From the NCBI GenBank assembly GCA_900769545.1, contig CAAGGZ010000044.1, positions 1 through 19,154 on the forward strand: a stretch of 19,154 nt of DNA, read 5' to 3'. How positions within the stretch are numbered: the first letter of the stretch is position 1; every line of letters starts with the position of its first letter. This DNA comes from Clostridia bacterium (GTDB taxonomy: Bacteria > Bacillota > Clostridia > Christensenellales > Borkfalkiaceae). The notes beneath the pieces are model-generated. The model did no database searches. It saw only the letters and a list, made by a program, of their open reading frames with translations, and was not told the origin of the DNA. This document shows positions 6,736 through 13,411 of the stretch, piece after piece. The translations under genes were made by a program, and so were the position numbers.

Positions 6736-6785
6736 AAAAACAAGTGAGTAAAACGCTCGATTTGTTCGTTATATACGCAATGGGC
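6736..6785 (+). repeat. ~50-bp direct repeat, copy B, with the same two hairpins
   Basis: Hairpin 1 pairs ACAAGT+GAG (6740-6748) with CTC, a bulged G, and ATTTGT (6756-6765). Hairpin 2 pairs TCGTT (6766-6770) with AATGG (6779-6783). Against copy A one U-A pair has become C-G, and G-C pairs have become G-U. It lies in the leader of the ECF sigma gene. No promoter of standard form is visible within it. Confidence 0.7.
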
Positions 6786-6817
6786 AGTTATTTGCTCAAA
6801 AATAAAGGGGTGAGTGT

Positions 6818-7375
6818 ATGTCCGAGGAGAAAAACGGCGTTGGTAGCTACCGCCGATTTTTAGAGGGCGACAATACTGCCGCTGAGGAGCTTATTCAAAC
6901 GTACAGCGACGCAATGATTCGGTTTGCGTATTGCTACGTTAAGGATTCCCACGTGGCGGAAGATATTATGGAGGACGCGTTTGCCGCGCTGTTTATCAAG
7001 CGTAGGCATTTTTCCGACTGCGAAAATTTCCGCGCGTACCTTTATAAAATTGTCAGAAATAAGAGCGTAGATTATCTCCGCGCGCATAAACGTCACGTGC
7101 CGCTGTCTGATTTGGAGAACGTTTTATCTTCCGAGACAACGGAAGAAGCTCTGTTTAAAAAGGAGCAAAACGAAACGCTTTATCGCTGTTTGCAGCAGCT
7201 CCCCGAGCAATACGGAGAAGTGTTGTATCTTGCCTACATAGAGGATTATCAAATTTCCGACGTCTGCAAAATCGTGAAAAAATCGACAAAGCAGGTATAT
7301 AATCTTTTGGCGCGGGCGAAAAACGCCTTAAAAGAAGCGTTGGAAAAGGAAGGTGTTGTATATGAAAACATATAA
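6818..7375 (+). CDS. ECF-type RNA polymerase sigma factor (185 aa)
   Basis: Directs RNA polymerase to a dedicated set of promoters, usually for envelope stress. Region 2 covers residues ~24-88 (AEELIQTYSDAMIRFAYCYV, AEDIMEDAFAALF with the core-binding helix, then FRAYLYKIVRNKSVDYLR). Region 4 covers ~126-178 (LPEQYGEVLYLAYIEDYQIS, then a helix-turn-helix IVKKSTKQVYNLLARAKNAL). There is no region 1.1 or 3, as expected for group 4. AAAGGGGTGAG precedes ATG 6818. The 3' end overlaps the beta-propeller gene start by 14 bp, so the two are translationally coupled, the usual layout of a sigma factor with its membrane-bound regulator. ECF factors often autoregulate, but no clear ECF promoter was found. 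The subgroup is not determined. Confidence 0.94.
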   Translation: MSEEKNGVGSYRRFLEGDNTAAEELIQTYSDAMIRFAYCYVKDSHVAEDIMEDAFAALFIKRRHFSDCENFRAYLYKIVRNKSVDYLRAHKRHVPLSDLENVLSSETTEEALFKKEQNETLYRCLQQLPEQYGEVLYLAYIEDYQISDVCKIVKKSTKQVYNLLARAKNALKEALEKEGVVYENI

Positions 7376-9074
7376 ACAACGAACGGACAGTATTTTAAAT
7401 AAAGTAGAAAAAATAAAGAAAAAGCGCAGGAAAACGGTATGGGTTTCCGTGGTTTCTTCCCTTTGCGCAGTGTTGGTTTTGGCAAATGTAACCCTTCTTT
7501 TGCCGCAGACGTTGACAAAATTCGACAATGCCACAAACGGCGATAACATGATGGAAGCTGTACCCGATAGCTCCACCCACGTGACGAGTGAAAATCAATG
7601 GGCGACGGAAGAGGTTGACCCGTCTTATGGAAGAATTGTTGCGCAAATCAAGGGCGTATTGAAGAATAACAATGGTTCCGATAATGCGCAGGGGGAGGAG
7701 CCTACTTGGTCGGAGACGCCAGGGGCGCTCGAAGACGAAGAATTTCAAGGAGACGCAAGCGTTTCGCAAAAACCGACGGCAACCCTAAACAGTGTTGTTG
7801 AGGGCAATCTTATTCAACGCACCAACACGCATATTTTCTATATAAACAAAGCGAAAAACGTCCGTCAGTCGCATCAAATTTTGGTGTATTCGATTGCGGG
7901 GGAAAGCTCTGAAAGAGTGAGCTCCTATACATTAAAAAAAGACGTGTATTTAGGAGAAGAATATGTTTTTATCGGTATGCCAAGGCTGCATTTATCTACG
8001 GACGGCAACACGTTGACGGTGGTTGCGCCGTGCAAGACGAGCGGTGAAATCACGCAGTATTACGTGGCGATTATTTCCATAGACGTGAGCGACCCTACTG
8101 CGCCTTTGGAAAAGAACAAAACCTATCTTTCGGGGACTTACCAATCTTCGTATACGGTGGACGGAACGTTGTTTGTCAGCAGTCGTTTCTCGGTAAGCGA
8201 CGACCCTGATTTTGGGGAAGAAAGCACGTTTTTACCTCAGTACGGGGTCTTAAAAAACAGACAAAGCGTACAGGCGGACGATATTCTTTATCCTGAGGAG
8301 CAACCCAAACACGCCATCTATACAACGCTTTGTAAAATCGATGAAAAAACCTTACAGGAACAGGGCTTTATCGCTATGTTTTCCACGTATACTAACGTAA
8401 TGGTTTCGCGGAAAAACATATTTATGTACGACCTCGTTTCGGGGACTTGGGGTGAGGAAAGCTCCCAGCAAACATTGACGAGAATACACGTTATCACGCG
8501 AGAAAACGGTATAGGATATAAGGGTTTTGTGGAAGTTTTGGGCGTCTTGAAAGATACCGATTACGTAGAAGAAAAAGACGGCATTTTGTATATCGATACC
8601 AAAAATTCTCGCACAAACAAGGAAAATAAATACGAAATTCGTTTGTCGGATTTAAAGCTCCTTACAAAGCAAGAGGGGCTTGACGCCGAGAAAAATGCCG
8701 ATTTGATAGAATTTTACAACGGAACTTGGCTGGATATAGGCGGAGACTATCGATACGGCTTGAGGTTGGAGACTTACGAGCAAACGGAAACGGGCTTGCA
8801 ATCGGTGGCGGCATACGAGTTGGAATGCGGTTTTTCGGAAGACAATAAATCCTATTTTATCGACAAGGAGCGTGGGCTGTTTGGGTTCAGCGCACATATG
8901 TCGGGGGATAACGGTATTCAAATCAGTTATCTTTTGTTGCAATTTGACGGCAGCGATTGGAGAGTTTTGCAGACAAAAACGCCCTGCGACAGCGAGCGTG
9001 ATACGAGGGCGGTTTTGGTTGACGGGTATTTATATATTTTCTCCTGTTCTACGTTTTATGTAATCAGCGTTTGA
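7362..9074 (+). CDS. Membrane-anchored beta-propeller protein, probable sigma-factor regulator (570 aa)
   Basis: I chose ATG 7362 because GGAAGG sits 9 bases upstream; a GTG at 7353 lies too close to that site. Residues 1-24 are a short, strongly basic cytosolic tail (KKKRRK), 25-47 a single membrane helix, ~48-140 a low-complexity linker, and the rest an extracytoplasmic domain matching the secreted C-terminal beta-propeller family (Pfam Beta_propel). Signatures are IISIDVSDPTAPLE, YLSGTYQSSYTVDGTLFVSS and STFLPQYG. In Clostridia this domain is often encoded right after an ECF sigma gene, suggesting that it senses an envelope signal and holds or frees the sigma factor. There is no HxxxCxxC zinc anti-sigma motif in the 24-residue tail, so the inhibition mode is unclear. 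Its stop overlaps the convergent gene at 9064 by 11 bp. Confidence 0.85.
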   Translation: MKTYKQRTDSILNKVEKIKKKRRKTVWVSVVSSLCAVLVLANVTLLLPQTLTKFDNATNGDNMMEAVPDSSTHVTSENQWATEEVDPSYGRIVAQIKGVLKNNNGSDNAQGEEPTWSETPGALEDEEFQGDASVSQKPTATLNSVVEGNLIQRTNTHIFYINKAKNVRQSHQILVYSIAGESSERVSSYTLKKDVYLGEEYVFIGMPRLHLSTDGNTLTVVAPCKTSGEITQYYVAIISIDVSDPTAPLEKNKTYLSGTYQSSYTVDGTLFVSSRFSVSDDPDFGEESTFLPQYGVLKNRQSVQADDILYPEEQPKHAIYTTLCKIDEKTLQEQGFIAMFSTYTNVMVSRKNIFMYDLVSGTWGEESSQQTLTRIHVITRENGIGYKGFVEVLGVLKDTDYVEEKDGILYIDTKNSRTNKENKYEIRLSDLKLLTKQEGLDAEKNADLIEFYNGTWLDIGGDYRYGLRLETYEQTETGLQSVAAYELECGFSEDNKSYFIDKERGLFGFSAHMSGDNGIQISYLLLQFDGSDWRVLQTKTPCDSERDTRAVLVDGYLYIFSCSTFYVISV

Positions 9075-9282
9075 TACGCTTTACGCGCTGTTCGTGCGCT
9101 TCTATAAAAGCAGTGAAAGCGTTCTGCGAAGTCGGATTTTCGACGGGCGGAGCGCTTTTTTGTTGCTCGTTGGGGGTGGTGGGCGGTTGCTCCGATGGGG
9201 CGGAAACGGGTGGATTTTCGGGCGGTGCTTCGAGTGAAGGAAAGACGGATTTTAAAAAATTGAGCAAACCGAAAGCTTCCAT
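9064..9282 (-). CDS. Small proline-rich protein (72 aa), convergent with the beta-propeller gene
   Basis: AGGAGG lies 9 bases before ATG 9282 on the minus strand, which fixes the start and supports reality. The N-terminus MEAFGLLNFLKSVFPSLEA could form an amphipathic helix. Residues ~20-52 are rich in Pro, Glu, Gln and Ser (PPENPP, PSEQPP), probably disordered. The C-terminus NAFTAFIEAHEQRVKRIKR is a basic helix. There is no signal peptide. I recall similar small clostridial proteins without a function, but cannot verify that. The gene ends inside the 3' end of the propeller gene (11-bp overlap of opposite strands), so antisense contact between the two messages is possible. Real gene likely; role unknown. 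Confidence 0.65.
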   Translation of the reverse strand: MEAFGLLNFLKSVFPSLEAPPENPPVSAPSEQPPTTPNEQQKSAPPVENPTSQNAFTAFIEAHEQRVKRIKR

Positions 9283-9319
9283 AAGAAAAAAACCTCCTAA
9301 ATTCCAAAATTTTTCGGGT

Positions 9320-9344
9320 AAAATAACAAAAACAGCGTTATTTT
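9320..9344. repeat. Inverted repeat between the divergent start sites
   Basis: AAAATAAC (9320-9327) and GTTATTTT (9337-9344), a perfect 8-bp inverted repeat with a 9-bp gap. It stands just upstream of the minus-strand small gene and just before the -35 box of the plus-strand promoter, so it could serve as a shared operator. Confidence 0.4.
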
Positions 9345-9347
9345 CGA

Positions 9348-9376
9348 TTGCTTTAATTGACAATTTGATATATAAT
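9348..9376 (+). promoter_or_regulatory. Upstream sigma-A promoter for the double-anchored lipoprotein
   Basis: TTGCTT (9348-9353), a 17-bp spacer and TATAAT (9371-9376). A second candidate lies downstream at 9424-9453. Confidence 0.65.
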
Positions 9377-9388
9377 AGAATATGTGTT

Positions 9389-9427
9389 AATATTGTCGAA
9401 CAATACGCGCTTTTGCAATATTGTTGA
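9389..9427. promoter_or_regulatory. Pair of AATATTGTYGA direct repeats, possible operator
   Basis: AATATTGTCGA (9389-9399) and AATATTGTTGA (9417-9427) lie 28 bp apart, with a CAATA inverted arm between them. They sit between two promoter candidates, and the second overlaps a TTGACA box, a position suited to a regulator. The function is inferred. Confidence 0.4.
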
Positions 9428-9453
9428 CAGATTGACGAGAATTAGATTTATAT
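9424..9453 (+). promoter_or_regulatory. Proximal promoter candidate
   Basis: TTGACA (9424-9429) with TTTATA or TTATAT at 17-18 bp (9447-9453), about 20 bp before the start codon at 9474. The leader would be very short. Confidence 0.5.
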
Positions 9454-9473
9454 TATTAAGGAGTCCTTATACA

Positions 9474-11630
9474 ATGAGGAATAACGGTAAAAAAATACTC
9501 AGTCTCGTAGCGGCAGCTACTTTCCTTGGCGCAGCGTTTGCGTTCACCGCTTGTGGTGATGAAAACTATTCCGGGGATAAGCTTAACGACTACGTATCTT
9601 CTCAGAATGCAGCAGTTTCTAACGGTGGCTTTGCCGTAGAAAAAGACGGCTACGTTTATTTTATCAACGGCGCAGAATCGAACACGGCGACCAACGAATA
9701 CGGCGAAGTTGTAAAGGGTTCGCTTATGCGTATTGCTAAGGCGGATCTTGAAACGGGCAATTATGCTAACGTAAAGACGGTTGTGCCTATGTTGTTCGTA
9801 GCGCAGAATTTCAACTCCGGTATTTATATCTATGGCGATTACGTTTATTTCGCAACGCCTACGACGGATAAAAACCTTAGCGGTGAAGTAGAAAGCAGCT
9901 GGATCGACTTCAAGCGTGCAAAGCTTGACGGTACGGAAACGATGAAGGATTACTATTTCCGTTTAGAAAACAATGCTTCCAACTATCGTTTTGTAGAAGA
10001 AAATGGTACGGTTTATTGCTTGTATGAAGAAGACAGCGCATTGAAGTCCTACAACACGGTAAGCGGTGAAACTACCGTATTGGTTAAGGGCGCAAAATCT
10101 TCCTTCTTCTACGATATGAACGATTTGACTAACCCCAACGTATATTATACGATGTCCGTTGTTTACGACGCAGACACCGACAATTCGTTGACGGCTTCTT
10201 ACGATCAGCTTTACTGCGTAAGCGCGGCTGCTACGGCAACGGTTGACGCAAGCAAGGCTTCTTATACCGTAAAGGGCGGCAAGACCTACGATTTCGATGA
10301 AACGTATCTTGAAAATAAGAATAAAGAAGCAAAAGAAAATAAAACGGACGAGCCTTATAATCTTGAAGATTATTCGACCTATCCGTATGTAAACCTCGGT
10401 ACGCTTGTGCTTGACGGTATCGGCGCAAACTCCTCTAAGGAAACGCAGTTCAATACCAACGCAAAGGCAGACGCGAAGACGCCCGACGGTTACAACTATA
10501 CCATCAGCAGCCATCAAAACGGCGGCGTATACTTTACGAGAGCGGAAGTTACCAAAACTTCTTCTGCGGCAGAAAACACGAAGCTCTATTATTTGAGCAA
10601 CGCAACCTCTTCTGCAAGCGGTTGGAACTCCGTAAAGGCAAACGATCAGCTTGAAGTAGTGGCTCTTGATACGGTAAACGCAACGTCGAGCGCAATCTAC
10701 TACATCACGGAAAGCGGCGCGCATGAATATTTGTACGTTTCTGGTACGGCTTTGTATAAAGCGCAGCCCGACGCAAAAGGCGAAGCAAACGCAATTGCTT
10801 TGGCGCACGGCGTTTCCGGCGCAACGCTTTGGAAGGTAGAAGGCGATTACTTGTATTACTCTGTATCCGGTACGAACGGTAACAACCTTGTTCGTATCAA
10901 CTATACGGGTAGCAAGGAAGAATATCATCCCTTGACGGTAGAAGACGAATACAAGCCTTTGACGGTTTCGTATATCGATTATAACTCCGGTTGGTATAAG
11001 CCCGAATTCTTCGGTAACACCGTACTCTTCTCCGGCGCTCAGGCAGACGGCGCGAAATCGTATAACTACGTTTACGCTGCAAAGCTCGGTACGACGGAAG
11101 AAATTACGGCGCTCAATGAAAAATATGAAGCAGTGCAGGACTATATTGCTGAATATTCGTCCAACACCGCATTGCAGACCGCAATGAAGTATTACTATCA
11201 GACGGGCGAAAGAACGTTGTTTGATAACGTAAAAGACCTTTACAGCGAATATCAGATTGAAAAATTCGATGAATTCGTTGCAGATAAGGAATTGGTAGAA
11301 TACAGCTACTTTGCTAAGTTGGTTGGTCAGATTTCGGAAGATGACGCAGAAGCAATCAAAGAAGGTTGGGCTGAAACGTTGCTCACCGAAGAAGAAACAA
11401 CCGAAGAAGACGAAGGGCTTCCTACGTGGGCTTTGTGGTTGATCATTGGCGGGTCGGCAGTGGTTGTTGTTGCGGCTATCGCTATCATCGTTTCCAAGAT
11501 GAAGAAAAAGAAAGCGGCTAAACAAGCTGAAGAAGCAACTGTAAACGCTTATAAGCGTAAGAAGATCGATACGACGGACGATAAATCTATCGACGTATAC
11601 GCTACCGACGACGAAGAAAACAAAGACTAA
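9474..11630 (+). CDS. Large propeller-like lipoprotein with an additional C-terminal membrane anchor (718 aa)
   Basis: I chose ATG 9474, with AAGGAG upstream; earlier in-frame codons overlap the promoters. The signal peptide ends in a lipobox, FTAC (Cys27). Residues ~50-580 contain repeated blades such as EKDGYVYFINGAE, IYGDYVYFATPT, ENGTVYCLYEE and KVEGDYLYYSVSG ('GDyvYf' plus 'l.ri..dG'), resembling DUF5050/prolow-density-receptor-like beta-propellers. A helical region follows (~585-645). Then there is an acidic stretch, one membrane helix (WALWLIIGGSAVVVVAAIAI, ~652-674) and a 44-residue cytosolic tail, basic first (KMKKKKAAK) and then acidic (TDDEENKD). Lipid at one end and a membrane helix at the other would tether both ends and leave the propeller as an extracellular loop. 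Codon use is rich in GCA/GAA/AAC. It is probably abundant, given two promoters and a strong terminator. Function unknown; sensing or display is inferred. Confidence 0.85.
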   Translation: MRNNGKKILSLVAAATFLGAAFAFTACGDENYSGDKLNDYVSSQNAAVSNGGFAVEKDGYVYFINGAESNTATNEYGEVVKGSLMRIAKADLETGNYANVKTVVPMLFVAQNFNSGIYIYGDYVYFATPTTDKNLSGEVESSWIDFKRAKLDGTETMKDYYFRLENNASNYRFVEENGTVYCLYEEDSALKSYNTVSGETTVLVKGAKSSFFYDMNDLTNPNVYYTMSVVYDADTDNSLTASYDQLYCVSAAATATVDASKASYTVKGGKTYDFDETYLENKNKEAKENKTDEPYNLEDYSTYPYVNLGTLVLDGIGANSSKETQFNTNAKADAKTPDGYNYTISSHQNGGVYFTRAEVTKTSSAAENTKLYYLSNATSSASGWNSVKANDQLEVVALDTVNATSSAIYYITESGAHEYLYVSGTALYKAQPDAKGEANAIALAHGVSGATLWKVEGDYLYYSVSGTNGNNLVRINYTGSKEEYHPLTVEDEYKPLTVSYIDYNSGWYKPEFFGNTVLFSGAQADGAKSYNYVYAAKLGTTEEITALNEKYEAVQDYIAEYSSNTALQTAMKYYYQTGERTLFDNVKDLYSEYQIEKFDEFVADKELVEYSYFAKLVGQISEDDAEAIKEGWAETLLTEEETTEEDEGLPTWALWLIIGGSAVVVVAAIAIIVSKMKKKKAAKQAEEATVNAYKRKKIDTTDDKSIDVYATDDEENKD

Positions 11631-11637
11631 AAATATC

Positions 11638-11674
11638 GAAAAAGACCGTTTTCTATCAGAAAGCGGTCTTTTCA
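11638..11674 (+). terminator. Intrinsic terminator after the double-anchored lipoprotein
   Basis: AAAGACCGTTTTCT (11641-11654) pairs with AGAAAGCGGTCTTT (11658-11671), a 14-bp stem with one G-U pair and a 3-nt loop, flanked by A and T runs. Confidence 0.87.
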
Positions 11675-11727
11675 TCAAAAAAAATAAAAAAAATTTATAA
11701 AATATTAAAAAAGCATACAAAAAACAG

Positions 11728-11756
11728 TTTACAAAACTTTGAATTCTTAATATAAT
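11728..11756 (+). promoter_or_regulatory. Sigma-A promoter for the acidic zinc-ribbon gene
   Basis: TTTACA (11728-11733), exactly 17 bp, then TATAAT (11751-11756). AT-rich DNA lies upstream like an UP element. Confidence 0.8.
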
Positions 11757-11797
11757 ATAGCAAAATCAGGTTACGACCGAAACGAGGAAAAATCAGA

Positions 11798-12331
11798 ATG
11801 GCGAGATATATTATTTGCCCCAGATGCGAATTAAATTTTATTGACGCAGACGAACAGGAGTATTGTGACGTTTGTTTAAAGGAGCTTAGCGGAGAAAAAA
11901 CGTTCACGGACGACTTCGAAGCAGAGGAAAACGCAGAAGAAATGGAGCTTTGCCCGATTTGTGGGGAAAACTATATGCCTTTTGGCGAAAAAATGTGCGA
12001 AGAGTGTAAAAAGAAATCCGATTACGAGGCGGAAGAAATGGAAGAGGATGAGGAAAAGGAAGACGCTTCTTGGAGAAGTTACTTAGACGACGAGGAGGAG
12101 GATTTGGATATTGGAATCCCCGACTCCGAATTCGAGGACGAAGAAGAGGAAGAAGAGGAAGAAGAGGAAATCGAAGAAGAACAAGACGATTTCGAATACG
12201 TTTCCGCAGACGATTATTACGACTTTGACGATGATGACGACGATGATGACGATGACGACGACTTCGACGACGATGACGCGCCTACGCCTAAATCAGGCTC
12301 GAAGAAAAAGAGAAAAGACGACGACTTTTAA
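11798..12331 (+). CDS. Zinc-ribbon protein with an extremely acidic tail (177 aa)
   Basis: A cytosolic protein with no signal peptide. The N-terminal ~70 residues carry two four-cysteine clusters: C7-x2-C10 with C23-x2-C26, and C52-x2-C55 with C67-x2-C70. Each looks like a small zinc ribbon. From residue ~75 on the chain is mostly Glu and Asp, including an 11-Glu run and a 12-Asp run (FDDDD... to ...DDDDDF), broken only by the aromatic FEYVSADDYYDF. It ends in a short basic-acidic tail (KKKRKDDDF). Acidic tails like this mimic nucleic acid or bind basic proteins, as in the RpoE delta subunit of Bacillus, but this is not that protein. GAGG precedes ATG 11798. It is monocistronic with its own promoter and terminator. 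I do not recognise a family; a role in RNA polymerase or nucleic-acid contacts is speculation. Confidence 0.85.
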   Translation: MARYIICPRCELNFIDADEQEYCDVCLKELSGEKTFTDDFEAEENAEEMELCPICGENYMPFGEKMCEECKKKSDYEAEEMEEDEEKEDASWRSYLDDEEEDLDIGIPDSEFEDEEEEEEEEEEIEEEQDDFEYVSADDYYDFDDDDDDDDDDDDFDDDDAPTPKSGSKKKRKDDDF

Positions 12332-12360
12332 GTCTTTCGCTTCATAAAAATACAAAAGAG

Positions 12361-12390
12361 AAAAAGACCCGAAATATCGGGTCTTTTTTA
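12361..12390 (+). terminator. Intrinsic terminator after the acidic zinc-ribbon gene
   Basis: AAAAAGACCCGA (12361-12372) pairs perfectly with TCGGGTCTTTTT (12377-12388), loop AATA. Confidence 0.9.
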
Positions 12391-12400
12391 TATACGGATG

Positions 12401-12420
12401 GGTGACAGGTATTGAATGAA
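12401..12420. repeat. Degenerate copy of the GGGCAGGTATGCGTTGA repeat
   Basis: GGTGACAGGTATTGAATGAA aligns with the exact copy at 12431 at about 15-16 of 20 positions. The two copies lie 30 bp apart, suggesting a small repeat family. Confidence 0.4.
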
Positions 12421-12430
12421 ATAAAATGCA

Positions 12431-12449
12431 GGGGGCAGGTATGCGTTGA
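12431..12449. repeat. 19-bp exact repeat GGGGGCAGGTATGCGTTGA, intergenic copy
   Basis: Identical to 13361-13379; its 13-bp core GGCAGGTATGCGT recurs at 17432-17444 within ypeB. A 19-bp exact match in a window this size is unlikely by chance. It stands between the 12361 terminator and the 12486 promoter. Confidence 0.65.
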
Positions 12450-12485
12450 AAAAAGTCGAAAAATGTAAAAAATGTGTACAAATCA

Positions 12486-12515
12486 TTGACAAAAGGAATA
12501 AAGATGATATATAAT
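12486..12515 (+). promoter_or_regulatory. Sigma-A promoter for the 12555 membrane protein
   Basis: Consensus TTGACA (12486-12491), an 18-bp spacer and TATAAT (12510-12515). Confidence 0.8.
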
Positions 12516-12554
12516 TAAGGTATAAATAAGCCAAAAGGCTTTTAGGAGGTTATT

Positions 12555-13193
12555 GTGAATTTTTTAAAAGAATTAAGAAAGAACTTGCCGTATTTGGCGG
12601 TATTGTTCGGCGTGTTTGCGTTGCTTTTGATTTCGTGCCCTGCTGTTTCGGTAAAATCTGAATACGGTAACGCTACGCGTTTGAGCGGTTTGGAGGTTGC
12701 CTTTGGGAATTTAAAAATGGAAGTCCTTCCTTCTGCTATGATTTTTACTTATTTTATGTTGCTTTCTTCTATTGCTTGTATGGTGCTTAGTCTGATTTTC
12801 CCTCAATTCAAAGTGCTGTTCAGCTTAATTGCAGGCGGAGCGTTCTTCTTTACGATGATTTTGTTCTTCTGCTCTAAATTCTTTTTAAATATAGATAGTT
12901 GGTTTTCGGCTTCGCAATATAGAGAGATGTTTAAGCTTGGCGCAGGCGCAGTATTGTCTGCAATCTTCTGTTTGTTTGCTTCCGTTGCTTCCATTTTCGA
13001 TTTTGTTTTCGATAAAGCAAAAGCAATTTTGCAAGCGCAGGTAAACAAAGCGGCTCAGGCGCAAGCTGCCGCCCCCGTAGCGCAAGAACCTGCTCCTGTA
13101 GCAGAACCCGTTGCAGAGCCTACCGCAGAACCTGCTGTTGAGCCTGTAAACGAAGCTCCCGTAGAAGAAGTAGCTTCTTCCGACGCAGAATAA
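12555..13193 (+). CDS. Four-helix membrane protein with Ala/Pro/Glu tail (212 aa)
   Basis: It starts with GTG 12555 behind TAGGAGG, and no ATG gives a better start. Four hydrophobic helices are visible: ~13-31 (LAVLFGVFALLLIS), ~60-82, ~86-107 and ~128-151. The loop after helix 1 (~30 residues) and that after helix 3 are polar. After residue ~155 a charged segment (DKAKAILQAQVNKAAQAQ) leads into ~45 residues of Ala/Pro/Glu/Val repeats (PVAEPVAEPTAEPAVEP), probably a disordered cytosolic or wall-spanning tail. I do not recognise a family. It is monocistronic, with a consensus promoter and a strong terminator. The tail is encoded by short degenerate GCAGAACCT-like repeats that could change length by slippage. 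Confidence 0.8.
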   Translation: MNFLKELRKNLPYLAVLFGVFALLLISCPAVSVKSEYGNATRLSGLEVAFGNLKMEVLPSAMIFTYFMLLSSIACMVLSLIFPQFKVLFSLIAGGAFFFTMILFFCSKFFLNIDSWFSASQYREMFKLGAGAVLSAIFCLFASVASIFDFVFDKAKAILQAQVNKAAQAQAAAPVAQEPAPVAEPVAEPTAEPAVEPVNEAPVEEVASSDAE

Positions 13194-13208
13194 TAAAAAT
13201 GAATAAAG

Positions 13209-13246
13209 CAAAAGACGCAGAGAAAACTCTGCGTCTTTCTTTTTTA
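13209..13246. terminator. Bidirectional terminator between convergent operons
   Basis: AAAGACGCAGAG (13211-13222) pairs perfectly with CTCTGCGTCTTT (13227-13238), loop AAAA, followed by CTTTTTTT on the plus strand. On the minus strand it starts a few bases after the stop at 13244 and is followed by a weaker T-rich stretch. Confidence 0.85.
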
Positions 13247-13411
13247 AAGATCGTCTGCATCCTGCACCGGTACTTCCCGTTTGTTTTTAGGCTTCCCCGT
13301 ATAGCTACCGTTGACGTCCGTTTTGGAGGGATCGACAAAGGTCTCTAAAGCACGTTTGGTGGGGGCAGGTATGCGTTGAGCGCTCTTTTTTGATTTAGTT
13401 GTTGCCGCCAT
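13244..13411 (-). CDS. Small conserved-looking protein ending PVQDADDL (55 aa)
   Basis: Minus-strand ATG 13411 opens a 55-codon frame reading MAATTKSKKSAQRIPAPTKR... and ending ...REVPVQDADDL before a TAA. AAAGG precedes the start. The basic N-terminus and the acidic C-terminal motif (DPSKTDVNGSYTGKP, then PVQDADDL) resemble, from memory, a widespread class of ~50-residue Firmicute proteins of unknown function with a 'GSYTG.P...QDADDL' ending. The gene is the last of the rubrerythrin operon and overlaps the 43-codon gene by 17 bp in another frame. The 19-bp repeat shared with 12431 lies inside it and encodes the QRIPAP stretch. It ends at a bidirectional terminator. Function unknown. Confidence 0.7.
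   Translation of the reverse strand: MAATTKSKKSAQRIPAPTKRALETFVDPSKTDVNGSYTGKPKNKREVPVQDADDL
13361..13379. repeat. 19-bp exact repeat, copy inside the 55-codon gene
   Basis: Identical to 12431-12449. Here it is read in the minus direction as coding sequence near the N-terminus of the PVQDADDL protein. Confidence 0.65.

Noticed and set aside
9963..11720. 585-codon open frame on the minus strand
   Set aside because: It lies antisense to the 718-residue lipoprotein, has Arg/Cys/Val/Phe-rich composition typical of an antisense shadow, starts behind no ribosome site and crosses a terminator.
13120..13338. 72-codon minus-strand frame starting at TTG 13338
   Set aside because: It is out of frame with the 55-codon gene, which has an ATG, a ribosome site and a clean C-terminal motif, and it runs through the terminator.
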